From Saprospiraceae bacterium (GTDB lineage: Bacteria > Bacteroidota > Bacteroidia > Chitinophagales > Saprospiraceae), in contig JADJYH010000001.1 of the NCBI GenBank assembly GCA_016719855.1, positions 1-64,000 of the forward strand: a stretch of 64,000 nucleotides of DNA, in the 5' to 3' direction. Shown here one piece after another: positions 50,647 to 57,260 of the stretch. The number at the start of each line of letters is the position of its first letter. The stretch's first letter is position 1. The notes beneath the pieces were generated by a model. The model did not search any database, was not told the origin of the DNA, and was given only the letters and a program-made list of their open reading frames with translations. The position numbers and the translations under genes are program-made.

Positions 50647-51459
50647 ATGATCCTGAAAATGCCAGTAACTGCTTTAGAACTTAACAAACCGATTCCCGTG
50701 ATCAAAGCGCTAATCGTTGAAGATGAAATTAAGAGCATGAACAACCTCAAGAACCTTTTGGCCAAACATTGCCCAGAAGTTGAGGTAATTGCTGATGCAT
50801 TGAGCGTTGAAGAGGCTTTGGAAAAGTTTGATGTCGCTGATTTCAAGCCAGATGTTGCATTTCTAGACATTAACCTGCCAGATGGTTTGATTTTTCAGCT
50901 GCTGGATGAGTTGCACCCGGTTGATTTTGAAGTAATATTCATCACCGCCTTTAACGAGCATGCAATTCGTGCCTGCCAGTACAGTTCGATTGGCTACATC
51001 ATGAAGCCAATTAATCCAGATGAATTGGTACAGGCTGTAAGCCGTATTCGGGTGCATCGGGCTGAAAAAATAGAAGAGCGTCTTGACTTGTTCAATAAAT
51101 CATTGTCAAACCCCAACTCGTTTGAAAAAATGAGTATTTCGGCAATTGATGGAATTTATTTCGTAAATATCAAAGATATTGTCAGATTTGAGGCTGAAGA
51201 CAATTACACGCACATTTTTTTTATAAACGGAGACCGCATCACTGCCTCGAAGACCATCAAGGCTTACGAGGACATGCTCCAGATGCTGAACTTTTATAGG
51301 GTTCACAAACGCCACGTTATCAATTTGAACTTCATGCGGAAATTCATTAAAGGCGAAGGAGGTTATTTGGTGATGGAAGATGGTAAAAAAATTGAAGTGT
51401 CGAGGAGAAGGCGTCCGGCATTCATGGAGCAGATGAGAAGGTTGGAAGAAGCAATTTAG
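50647..51459 (+). CDS. LytTR-family response regulator
   Basis: 270 residues. The N-terminal receiver (about 20-140) has the acidic cluster EDE at 25-27, phospho-acceptor Asp74 in FLDINLPDG, switch Thr in FITAFNEHAI and Lys in IMKPIN. The C-terminal LytTR DNA-binding domain (about 160-262) has DGIYFVNIKDIVRFEAEDNYTHIF, then FYRVHKRHVINLNFM and KKIEVSRRRRPAFM. LytTR regulators bind two direct repeats about two helical turns apart. It is followed by a small leader-peptide gene and a LytS-type histidine kinase, its likely partner. ACCGTTCC repeat pairs that fit a LytTR site lie 2.7-3.2 kb downstream. Confidence 0.92.
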   Translation: MILKMPVTALELNKPIPVIKALIVEDEIKSMNNLKNLLAKHCPEVEVIADALSVEEALEKFDVADFKPDVAFLDINLPDGLIFQLLDELHPVDFEVIFITAFNEHAIRACQYSSIGYIMKPINPDELVQAVSRIRVHRAEKIEERLDLFNKSLSNPNSFEKMSISAIDGIYFVNIKDIVRFEAEDNYTHIFFINGDRITASKTIKAYEDMLQMLNFYRVHKRHVINLNFMRKFIKGEGGYLVMEDGKKIEVSRRRRPAFMEQMRRLEEAI

Positions 51460-51586
51460 TTGGAAACTTACACATACAAACACGACAAGTTTTAGTGTTG
51501 GTGGGAGGAATTTTGGAGCAAGGAAGATGATTTTTGAGAAGAACTACACCTTTGGCTGGATTTCAGCTTTTATTTTAGGGGAAAGT

Positions 51587-51616
51587 TTTGTGAAAACTCA
51601 GAAGTCGCTATCTTTG
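51587..51616 (+). promoter_or_regulatory. Bacteroidota-type promoter of the small peptide gene
   Basis: TTTG at 51587-51590 and a perfect -7 TATCTTTG at 51609-51616, separated by 18 bp. The start point would be about 51622, leaving a leader of about 44 nt before the ATG at 51666. The peptide gene therefore has its own promoter, separate from the response regulator. Confidence 0.65.
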
Positions 51617-51665
51617 GAACCAGAGAACGCACACACTTTTACTGTCAGCTAAAGCGAGAGACACT

Positions 51666-51878
51666 ATGAACTTTGCATTTTTCACACAAAACCTTGATGC
51701 TATGGGAAAGACTACAAAAAAGAAGAACTTGTTCGAATTGGACGATCTGAATCAAATCAAGAAAGTCGAAATGGGCGAGTTTATTGGGGGCAACGAGAAA
51801 ATAAGCGAAAACAAGAAAAAAGGCTTTTTTGCAGGTTTTTTTGGCCCAAGCCCTTGCTTAGGTGACTTGCCGCAATAA
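51666..51878 (+). CDS. Double-glycine-leader small peptide (candidate signal peptide or natural-product precursor)
   Basis: A 70-residue peptide between a LytTR regulator and a TPR histidine kinase; an alternative start is Met13. Residues 20-42 form a leader, KNLFELDDLNQIKKVEMGEFIGG. Glu(-8), Met(-7), Phe(-4) and Gly-Gly(-2,-1) fit the classical ELxxIxGG processing pattern of exported bacteriocins, competence peptides and Bacteroidota GG-type precursor peptides. Cleavage after Gly42 would release a 28-residue basic and aromatic peptide with KKKGFFAGFFGPSPC and a single Cys. The gene has its own promoter and terminator. No C39-type exporter or modifying enzyme is in the window. The motif is directly visible; the signalling role is inferred from position. 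Confidence 0.7.
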   Translation: MNFAFFTQNLDAMGKTTKKKNLFELDDLNQIKKVEMGEFIGGNEKISENKKKGFFAGFFGPSPCLGDLPQ

Positions 51879-51913
51879 TCTCCGGTCAAAAATATCTATT
51901 TCTTACGGAAGCT

Positions 51914-51955
51914 ACAAAAGAGGCTGCACTGCAGATGTGATGCCTCTTTTGTCGT
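51914..51955 (+). terminator. Terminator of the small peptide gene
   Basis: A perfect 11-bp inverted repeat, ACAAAAGAGGC (51914-51924) with GCCTCTTTTGT (51942-51952). The descending arm ends in TTTTGT; a long separate T tract is missing. It isolates the peptide transcript from the downstream kinase. Confidence 0.75.
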
Positions 51956-52016
51956 ATTTGTAACGGGCGGTTATTACAATTTACATTCTGGAACACTCAC
52001 TGGAAACACCATAGCG

Positions 52017-53930
52017 ATGATTCACACCTATCCTGATACAAATGAGGATAAAGTTAAATTGGAATCCACTTTGCACCTAATAGACGAACGCCTTCAAAGG
52101 CTCACCACCTTGGACAAATTGGCTTCTCAGTTAGTTTTTACAGATATTTCGAAGGCGCAGAAATACCTCGCTGAGATACTTCAAATACTTCAAGACTACG
52201 ACCAGCCTGATTTTGTGCTGAACTACAACCTCAACATGGCCCTTGTTGAGAACCAGCTCTACAATTTCAATCTTTCAGAAATACACTTCCGTCTAGCGCT
52301 TGAAATCCTTGGCGAACGAGGCGATGTAAATCAGTTGGCCGAGACCTATATTGACTATGCTGGTACGTTGTTGAACCTAGATCAACCTGACCGGGCTAGG
52401 TTTTATCTCAACCAAGCCACCAAATACCTTGAGGCTTTCCCTGACAACCGCCTCAAAGTTCGTTTGATATGCAGGGAGGGCTTTTTCCACCTAAAATTCT
52501 CCAATTACCCAAAGGCACTCAAGGCTTTCCTTGATTGTGAACTCGAAGTACAAAACATTGCTGAAACGGCAGACTTAAAGGACTATCATTTTTTTACTTT
52601 GATTCAAAGTGGACTTGGTACTATTTACGGCTTGCTTAATGAATCAGAGCGCAGCGTCCAGGCCTATTTGAATGTTGTCGAACTTTGCGAACAGAAAGGA
52701 ATGAGGTCGAGGCTTTCTTGGCATTACTTGAATGTTGGCAATGGCTACATGGCCATGCAGGACTATGAAAACGCAAGCTTATTTTTCAAAAAAGCTATCA
52801 AGGTTGTGGACGACCTTAACCAGCAGACGAGGGCGCTTGCCTATGCCAACCTTGGTTATTGTTACCTCAACAAGCGGCAGTTTCATGAAGCACTTGAGCT
52901 TTTCACCACTGCTTACCCATTGTTTAAGGATAGAAAAGAGAAAAACTTAGCCAATATCGAATGGTGGCGAGGAAAAATCTACGAAGAGCAAAAGGCAAAG
53001 AAAGCATTAAAGCACTATTTTAAGGCGTTGGAGTTTGCTAAAAAAGGCCAAGAATACCGGCAAGCAACCGGAATTTTGAAAGATATAGCTGATTTGTATG
53101 CCAAGGAAATGGACTTTAAAAACGCCTTTGACTATCAGGTTTTGTACAATCAAGCCGTTGAGCGCTTTATGTTTGATGAGAGGGACAATCAGATAAGAGA
53201 GATGGAAATCCGCCATACTGCCGAACAAAAAGAGAAGGAAGCAGAGATGTTCAAGTTGCAAGCTGCTGGGCTTCAGTTGAAAGCACTTCGAGCACAAATG
53301 AACCCCCATTTTGTATTCAACGCTCTAAATTCGGTACAAAATTACATCACATCCAACGATACAACGCAGGCAGCAAAGTATCTGGCGCAGTTTGCGCATC
53401 TAATGAGACAGAGTCTTGAATATTCGGAATTGGAGGTAATTTCTTTAGAAAAAGAAATTGAGTTTTTGAGGAACTACATTGAAATAAACATGAACCTTCG
53501 ATTTGAGGACCAGCTCAAATACGAAATCAATATTGATGAAGACATCGAAGAAGATATTTACGGAGTTCCAACAATGATAATTCAACCCTATGTTGAAAAT
53601 GCCATAGAACACGGCATACGATCAAAACGGAAAGGAAGCATCAAGATTGACTTCCGGCTCTTCGATGAAAACACCATTCTTTGCGTGGTAGAGGATGATG
53701 GTATTGGTCGCGAAAAAGCTAGGGAACTCCAAATGAAAAACCCCAGTTTTAAAGATCACAAGTCAATGGGAACCCGGATTACACAAGAAAGGCTACAAAT
53801 TCTTCTCCGAACTAGAAATATGGATCAAAATGCGGTGGAAATCTACGATTTAGAAGAAGAAAATTCCGGCAAGGCACTCGGCACTAAGGTAGAAATCCTG
53901 ATACCGATAATGGAAATCCAGATGAAATAG
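52017..53930 (+). CDS. Soluble TPR-containing LytS-type sensor histidine kinase
   Basis: 637 residues with no signal peptide or membrane helix. Residues about 50-385 are TPR repeats (AYIDYAGTLLNLDQPDRARFYL-like units, WHYLNVGNGYMAMQDYENASLF, AYANLGYCYLNKRQFHEALELF). A coiled coil (390-415) and a His_kinase/HATPase module follow: phospho-acceptor His431 in QMNPHFVFNALNSVQ, N-box Asn528 in VENAIEHGI, and G-box DDGIG at 560-564. This is the Bacteroidota TPR-LytS architecture, and the partner is probably the LytTR regulator encoded 0.6 kb upstream. A cytosolic TPR sensor next to a peptide gene recalls the RRNPP peptide receptors of Firmicutes, but direct peptide binding is a hypothesis. Confidence 0.92.
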   Translation: MIHTYPDTNEDKVKLESTLHLIDERLQRLTTLDKLASQLVFTDISKAQKYLAEILQILQDYDQPDFVLNYNLNMALVENQLYNFNLSEIHFRLALEILGERGDVNQLAETYIDYAGTLLNLDQPDRARFYLNQATKYLEAFPDNRLKVRLICREGFFHLKFSNYPKALKAFLDCELEVQNIAETADLKDYHFFTLIQSGLGTIYGLLNESERSVQAYLNVVELCEQKGMRSRLSWHYLNVGNGYMAMQDYENASLFFKKAIKVVDDLNQQTRALAYANLGYCYLNKRQFHEALELFTTAYPLFKDRKEKNLANIEWWRGKIYEEQKAKKALKHYFKALEFAKKGQEYRQATGILKDIADLYAKEMDFKNAFDYQVLYNQAVERFMFDERDNQIREMEIRHTAEQKEKEAEMFKLQAAGLQLKALRAQMNPHFVFNALNSVQNYITSNDTTQAAKYLAQFAHLMRQSLEYSELEVISLEKEIEFLRNYIEINMNLRFEDQLKYEINIDEDIEEDIYGVPTMIIQPYVENAIEHGIRSKRKGSIKIDFRLFDENTILCVVEDDGIGREKARELQMKNPSFKDHKSMGTRITQERLQILLRTRNMDQNAVEIYDLEEENSGKALGTKVEILIPIMEIQMK

Positions 53931-53960
53931 TAAGAATTCAAGAGAATTCTGAGGCAGCTT

Positions 53961-53992
53961 CTTTTACATTAAAAAATTAAAAGATATATTTG
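53961..53992 (+). promoter_or_regulatory. Promoter of small-RNA copy 1
   Basis: CTTTTA at 53961 and a perfect -7 TATATTTG at 53985-53992, 24 bp apart from start to start, the same geometry as at copies 2 and 3. The conserved RNA 5' end begins 5 bp after the -7. No ACCGTTCC pair is seen upstream of this copy. Confidence 0.65.
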
Positions 53993-53996
53993 CCAC

Positions 53997-54068
53997 AGTT
54001 TTCTCATAGTATGTTTGTTTAATCTTCCTGCACCTTATGTCCCTCCTGGGGTGCGGGAATTTTTTTTT
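53997..54068 (+). ncRNA. Candidate small RNA, copy 1 of 3 (about 72 nt)
   Basis: Begins with AGTTTTCTCATAGTATGTTT, identical in all three copies. The hairpin is TTCCTGCACC (54025-54034) with GGTGCGGGAA (54050-54059), containing one G-U pair, followed by nine T (54060-54068). The 5' end lies 5 bp after a perfect -7 element. It begins 66 bp after the kinase stop, so the hairpin could also end the kinase transcript. Against the other copies the stem shows a compensated G-C to A-T change. Family unknown to me. Confidence 0.7.
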
Positions 54069-54195
54069 GTGCCTTGCCGGTCGTTGTGTGTATTTTCTCA
54101 AATATTGCCTAGTGCTTTCTCAGCCTTAATTTCTTTCTAAGTTCTTTGTGCAAAGATAGAGGTAAAATGAATATTTTTCCGGTAATCGAAAAAAA

Positions 54196-54227
54196 CTACC
54201 GTTCCTCAAAGAATCCTACCGTTCCCT
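54196..54227 (+). promoter_or_regulatory. Candidate LytTR operator upstream of small-RNA copy 2
   Basis: Two direct repeats CTACCGTTCC at 54196-54205 and 54216-54225, exactly 20 bp apart. ACCGTTC is close to the known AlgR (LytTR family) core, and paired direct repeats two helical turns apart are the usual LytTR-domain site. The second repeat starts 62 bp before the -7 element of copy 2. Confidence 0.65.
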
Positions 54228-54255
54228 CGGAGAAACTGCCAGTGCGTAAATGTAC

Positions 54256-54287
54256 CTTTTTTTCAAAAGATGTAGGGTGTAACTTTG
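54256..54287 (+). promoter_or_regulatory. Promoter of small-RNA copy 2
   Basis: CTTTTTTT from 54256 and a perfect -7 TAACTTTG at 54280-54287, with a 24-bp start-to-start spacing as in copy 1. The conserved RNA 5' end starts 6 bp after the -7. Confidence 0.7.
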
Positions 54288-54292
54288 TTTCA

Positions 54293-54359
54293 AGTTTTCT
54301 CATAGTATGTTTAATTTTCCTACACCTTTTTTACCTTCTGGGGTGTAGGACTTTTTTTT
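54293..54359 (+). ncRNA. Candidate small RNA, copy 2 of 3 (about 67 nt)
   Basis: The same 20-nt 5' end as copy 1, then TCCTACACC (54318-54326) pairing with GGTGTAGGA (54342-54350) and a T run (54352-54359). Stem bases differ from copies 1 and 3 but still pair, while the loop is unrelated. Flanking DNA is not similar between copies, so this is not a recent duplication. A short frame ATG TTT AAT ... TAG (13 codons) lies within it; I consider it incidental. Confidence 0.75.
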
Positions 54360-54665
54360 ATAAATTTGGCTACCCTAACCTTATAACAAAGTTGCAATCA
54401 AAGATAATTTTGTTTAGGAAATGCACCCCTTACTAGAAGGGCTAGTGTGAAGTTTGTAGTAATACCGAATTGAAGTGCTGGAAACCAGATTTTTTGCTTG
54501 AAGATTCGTTCCTCCCTTTTCCATTTCCATGCCAGATGATTAAAAATGAAGAAAAAAAATATCTCTTTTCTACTGAAAATGAGTGGGCTTGGGTGCGATT
54601 CATGTTTCCAAACTCCAAAATTGCAGCTTTTAGAACATTACAATTTACCATTTTCTAAATCAAAC

Positions 54666-54697
54666 CGACCGTTCCCTTGTAAAACCGACCGTTCCCT
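54666..54697 (+). promoter_or_regulatory. Candidate LytTR operator upstream of small-RNA copy 3
   Basis: Two direct repeats CGACCGTTCCCT starting at 54666 and 54686, exactly 20 bp apart, with the same ACCGTTCC core as the site at 54196. The second core starts 41 bp before the copy 3 -7 element, against 62 bp at copy 2. The difference of 21 bp is two helical turns, so both sites face the same side of the promoter. Confidence 0.7.
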
Positions 54698-54705
54698 AAA
54701 CGGTG

Positions 54706-54736
54706 CTTTTTTATGAATACAATACCTGTTCCTTTG
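54706..54736 (+). promoter_or_regulatory. Promoter of small-RNA copy 3
   Basis: CTTTTTTA from 54706 and -7 TTCCTTTG at 54729-54736, one mismatch from TAnnTTTG, with 23-bp spacing. The CTTTT box begins about 10 bp after the second LytTR-like repeat, a position suited to activation of a weak promoter. Confidence 0.65.
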
Positions 54737-54744
54737 CACTGTGT

Positions 54745-54814
54745 AGTTTTCTCATAGTATGTTTAGTGCTCCTACATCAGCCTTAAGCCTCCCTTGATGT
54801 AGGAGTTTTTTTTT
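54745..54814 (+). ncRNA. Candidate small RNA, copy 3 of 3 (about 70 nt)
   Basis: Identical 20-nt 5' end, then a perfect 11-bp stem CTCCTACATCA (54769-54779) with TGATGTAGGAG (54795-54805) and nine T (54806-54814). The stem carries T-A where copies 1 and 2 have C-G, again compensated. The T tract ends two bases before the stop codon of the convergent pbpC gene, so transcription of either may affect the other. Apart from these units, 53931-54815 holds no protein gene that I find credible. Confidence 0.78.
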
Positions 54815-54815
54815 C

Positions 54816-57224
54816 CTAATTCTTGGCAAAAACCTCAAACTTAAGTTCCAGCCTGTTTCCTTTTTCATCAACTAAAGTGATTTTGTGTTTTCCTGCCGGT
54901 GGGTTCAGTTCCAGTTCATGAAAGGTTTTGGTCAGGCCAATGTACTCATTGTCCAAATGCCAGTAAACTACTGTGGATGGATTACGATGTGCCATTTTGA
55001 AGACGGTTCGGCTAAGATTCCCATCAAGGTCCAACGGTATGTAGATTTTAGCCCCTTTCCGAGGGTAAATCATTTGCATCAATCCTGATGACTTCTCATC
55101 ATTTATCTCGCAATCCTTCCTAAAAGCTGGCAATGATACGTAACCTGGGTTCTTCATCTTGAAGTAATACTCTTCCACAGGGGGCAACACAAACCAAGGC
55201 ACATTCTGCATTGCAGAAGGAGTCTCGCAACTGCTGTTAACTTGCCATTGGTTGGCATTGTCCAAATGCACTATTTGATGGTAAGGGCATGGTGGGGCGT
55301 TTATTCCCTTTTCATTCACGTACACCGTTTCTTTTTCACAGTAATCCAGTGCTGGGAACCCACTTTGCTTACATACTGCCATTTTTTTCATTGCATCGAA
55401 GGGTGGATCAAACCACTTGGAAGCGGGCAGCATATTGAAAACATCAAATAAGATAGGAGCCGCGGCATACACCCCAACAAGACCTGGTCTGCCTTCTCCA
55501 TCAGCATTACCAGCCCAAACACCTACGACATAATTGGGTGATACGCCGACGGCCCAAGCATCCCGAAACCCGAAACTGGTGCCAGTTTTCCAAGCAATGC
55601 GTCGGCTGGACTCAAACCGCTCCCATTCACCTTGGGTTGTTGGACGTTGAACCTCCTCCATTGCCTCGAAACTAAACCATATTGCATCTGCTGATAATAG
55701 TGGGGCATCCTTTGCCAGCTTATCAAGTTCTTTAGCAGAAGTCTCTACCAAATAGTTAGGCTTGTGGAATTCATTGGACCGATACTGTCCGGCGTTTTTA
55801 TAAAAATTGCCAAGTGTACGTGCCATGCCACTGTAGGCACTGGTTAGATCCCAAAGCGAAGCCTCAGCACCACCAAGCCCCAGCGTAAGGCCATAGTGAT
55901 TGGGTGGCTTTGTAAGCGTTGTGAGGCCGAGCTTTTTAAGGTTAAAATGAAATTTTTCCACGGTAAAGTCTTGCAGCATTCGGATAAATGGAACATTCAA
56001 CGAATGGGACAGAGCCTTGTCGGCAGGAACCACGCCATCATAGGTTTCCATGAAATTCTCAGGTTTATAGCCGCTAATTTGTGTGGGGATGTCGGTGATG
56101 AGGCTTTTGGGCAAAATTTTACCCTCGTTCAACATCATGGCATACAAGAACGGTTTGAGGATACTTCCCGTACTCCGAGGTGCTTTGATGATGTCCACGT
56201 CCTCTCCATTTTCTGGGCCGGTACTTGGTGCGTTGCCGATATAGGCCAGCACGTTTCCAGTCTCCACCTCAAGCACGATAATGGCCAAATTGTGGATTTC
56301 ATTACCTTTCAGGTTGATGCTTTTTCGCTGGGCAAGTTCAGTAAGCCGAACTTGGAGTGCAGGGTCAATCGTCGTTTTTAGCTTTGTGAACTGCTTGCCA
56401 TCTTTCTTGAAATTTTCGGTAAAAGCTCGGTTCAGCAAATGCGGCGCAAGCCTTGGCAATGGGTGAGGCTTGTCAGGTAATATTTCATCAACCGCCAATT
56501 GATAGGTCATCTGTTCAATTTCACCGTCTTGCAGCAGGCGATTTAACAGGCGATTTCTTTTATTGAAAAGTGCATTTCGGTTACGCCCCGGGTGTATCAA
56601 GCCAGGACTGTTTGGCAGCACGGCCAGTGTGGCTGCCTCTCCCCACGACAAGTTTTCTGGCTTCTTGCCGTAATAACGCCAAGCGGCGGCGTCCAGTCCC
56701 ACCACATTGCCACCGAAGGGGGCATTTGAAGTATAGAAAGCCAATATCTCTTGCTTCGTGTACTTGATTTCAAGGCGGGTGGCAAGGACAATCTCAATCA
56801 ATTTTTCAAAAACCGTCCTCGATTTGCCCTTGCGAGCCAGTCGTATTACCTGCATTGACAAAGTACTTGCACCACTGACCACTCGTTGATTTCGAAGATT
56901 TTGTCGCATGGCCCGTGCGAATGCCAACGGATCGAATCCAGGGTGGGAAAAAAAACGCCGGTCTTCAAACGCTACAATTGCTTTTTGAAACTTATCTGGA
57001 ACGGATGTCATGTGGGGAAATCGCCACTGGCCATCTGCCGAAATTCTTGCACCCAACAGGCTGCCGTCTTTTGCTTCGAGCACCATGCAGGTTGGGTCAT
57101 TGAAAAGTGGTTCAGGCAAGCAAAACCAATAAAAAGCCAACAATACGACGAGCAAAGCCCAAAGCTTGAGCCGGTGCTTTTTGAAGAAAATAGCAAGCTT
57201 CTGTGTGATTTTCCGAAGCTTCAT
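54816..57224 (-). CDS. pbpC: Penicillin-binding protein 1C
   Basis: An 802-residue bifunctional peptidoglycan synthase. It has an N-terminal membrane helix (LWALLVVLLAFYWFCL) and a GT51 glycosyltransferase domain with AFEDRRFFSHPGFD and VSGASTLSMQVIRL. The transpeptidase domain has the active-site Ser in APRSTGSILKPF (SxxK), SHSLN (SxN) and KTGTSFGFRDAW (KTG). The C-terminal BiPBP_C domain (about 700-802) marks PBP1C rather than PBP1A/B. It builds and cross-links glycan strands in the periplasm. The 3' end is convergent with, and two bases from, small-RNA copy 3. Confidence 0.93.
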   Translation of the reverse strand: MKLRKITQKLAIFFKKHRLKLWALLVVLLAFYWFCLPEPLFNDPTCMVLEAKDGSLLGARISADGQWRFPHMTSVPDKFQKAIVAFEDRRFFSHPGFDPLAFARAMRQNLRNQRVVSGASTLSMQVIRLARKGKSRTVFEKLIEIVLATRLEIKYTKQEILAFYTSNAPFGGNVVGLDAAAWRYYGKKPENLSWGEAATLAVLPNSPGLIHPGRNRNALFNKRNRLLNRLLQDGEIEQMTYQLAVDEILPDKPHPLPRLAPHLLNRAFTENFKKDGKQFTKLKTTIDPALQVRLTELAQRKSINLKGNEIHNLAIIVLEVETGNVLAYIGNAPSTGPENGEDVDIIKAPRSTGSILKPFLYAMMLNEGKILPKSLITDIPTQISGYKPENFMETYDGVVPADKALSHSLNVPFIRMLQDFTVEKFHFNLKKLGLTTLTKPPNHYGLTLGLGGAEASLWDLTSAYSGMARTLGNFYKNAGQYRSNEFHKPNYLVETSAKELDKLAKDAPLLSADAIWFSFEAMEEVQRPTTQGEWERFESSRRIAWKTGTSFGFRDAWAVGVSPNYVVGVWAGNADGEGRPGLVGVYAAAPILFDVFNMLPASKWFDPPFDAMKKMAVCKQSGFPALDYCEKETVYVNEKGINAPPCPYHQIVHLDNANQWQVNSSCETPSAMQNVPWFVLPPVEEYYFKMKNPGYVSLPAFRKDCEINDEKSSGLMQMIYPRKGAKIYIPLDLDGNLSRTVFKMAHRNPSTVVYWHLDNEYIGLTKTFHELELNPPAGKHKITLVDEKGNRLELKFEVFAKN

Positions 57225-57260
57225 GGGTAATGAAATTGGCTCATTTTCAATTTTCGGACA

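Noticed and set aside
54146..54436. 96-codon plus-strand reading frame overlapping the operator and small-RNA copy 2
   Set aside because: Low-complexity, Phe/Ser-rich translation with no family resemblance, and it runs through the terminator of copy 2 and its promoter.
54470..54658. 62-codon reading frame between small-RNA copies 2 and 3
   Set aside because: No ribosome site, no recognisable motif, ends just before the operator; kept only as a remote possibility.
53997..54814. Interpretation of the three repeated units as MITE or REP-type mobile repeats
   Set aside because: No terminal inverted repeats or target duplications, unrelated flanks and loops, and each unit carries its own promoter; a transcribed RNA family fits better.
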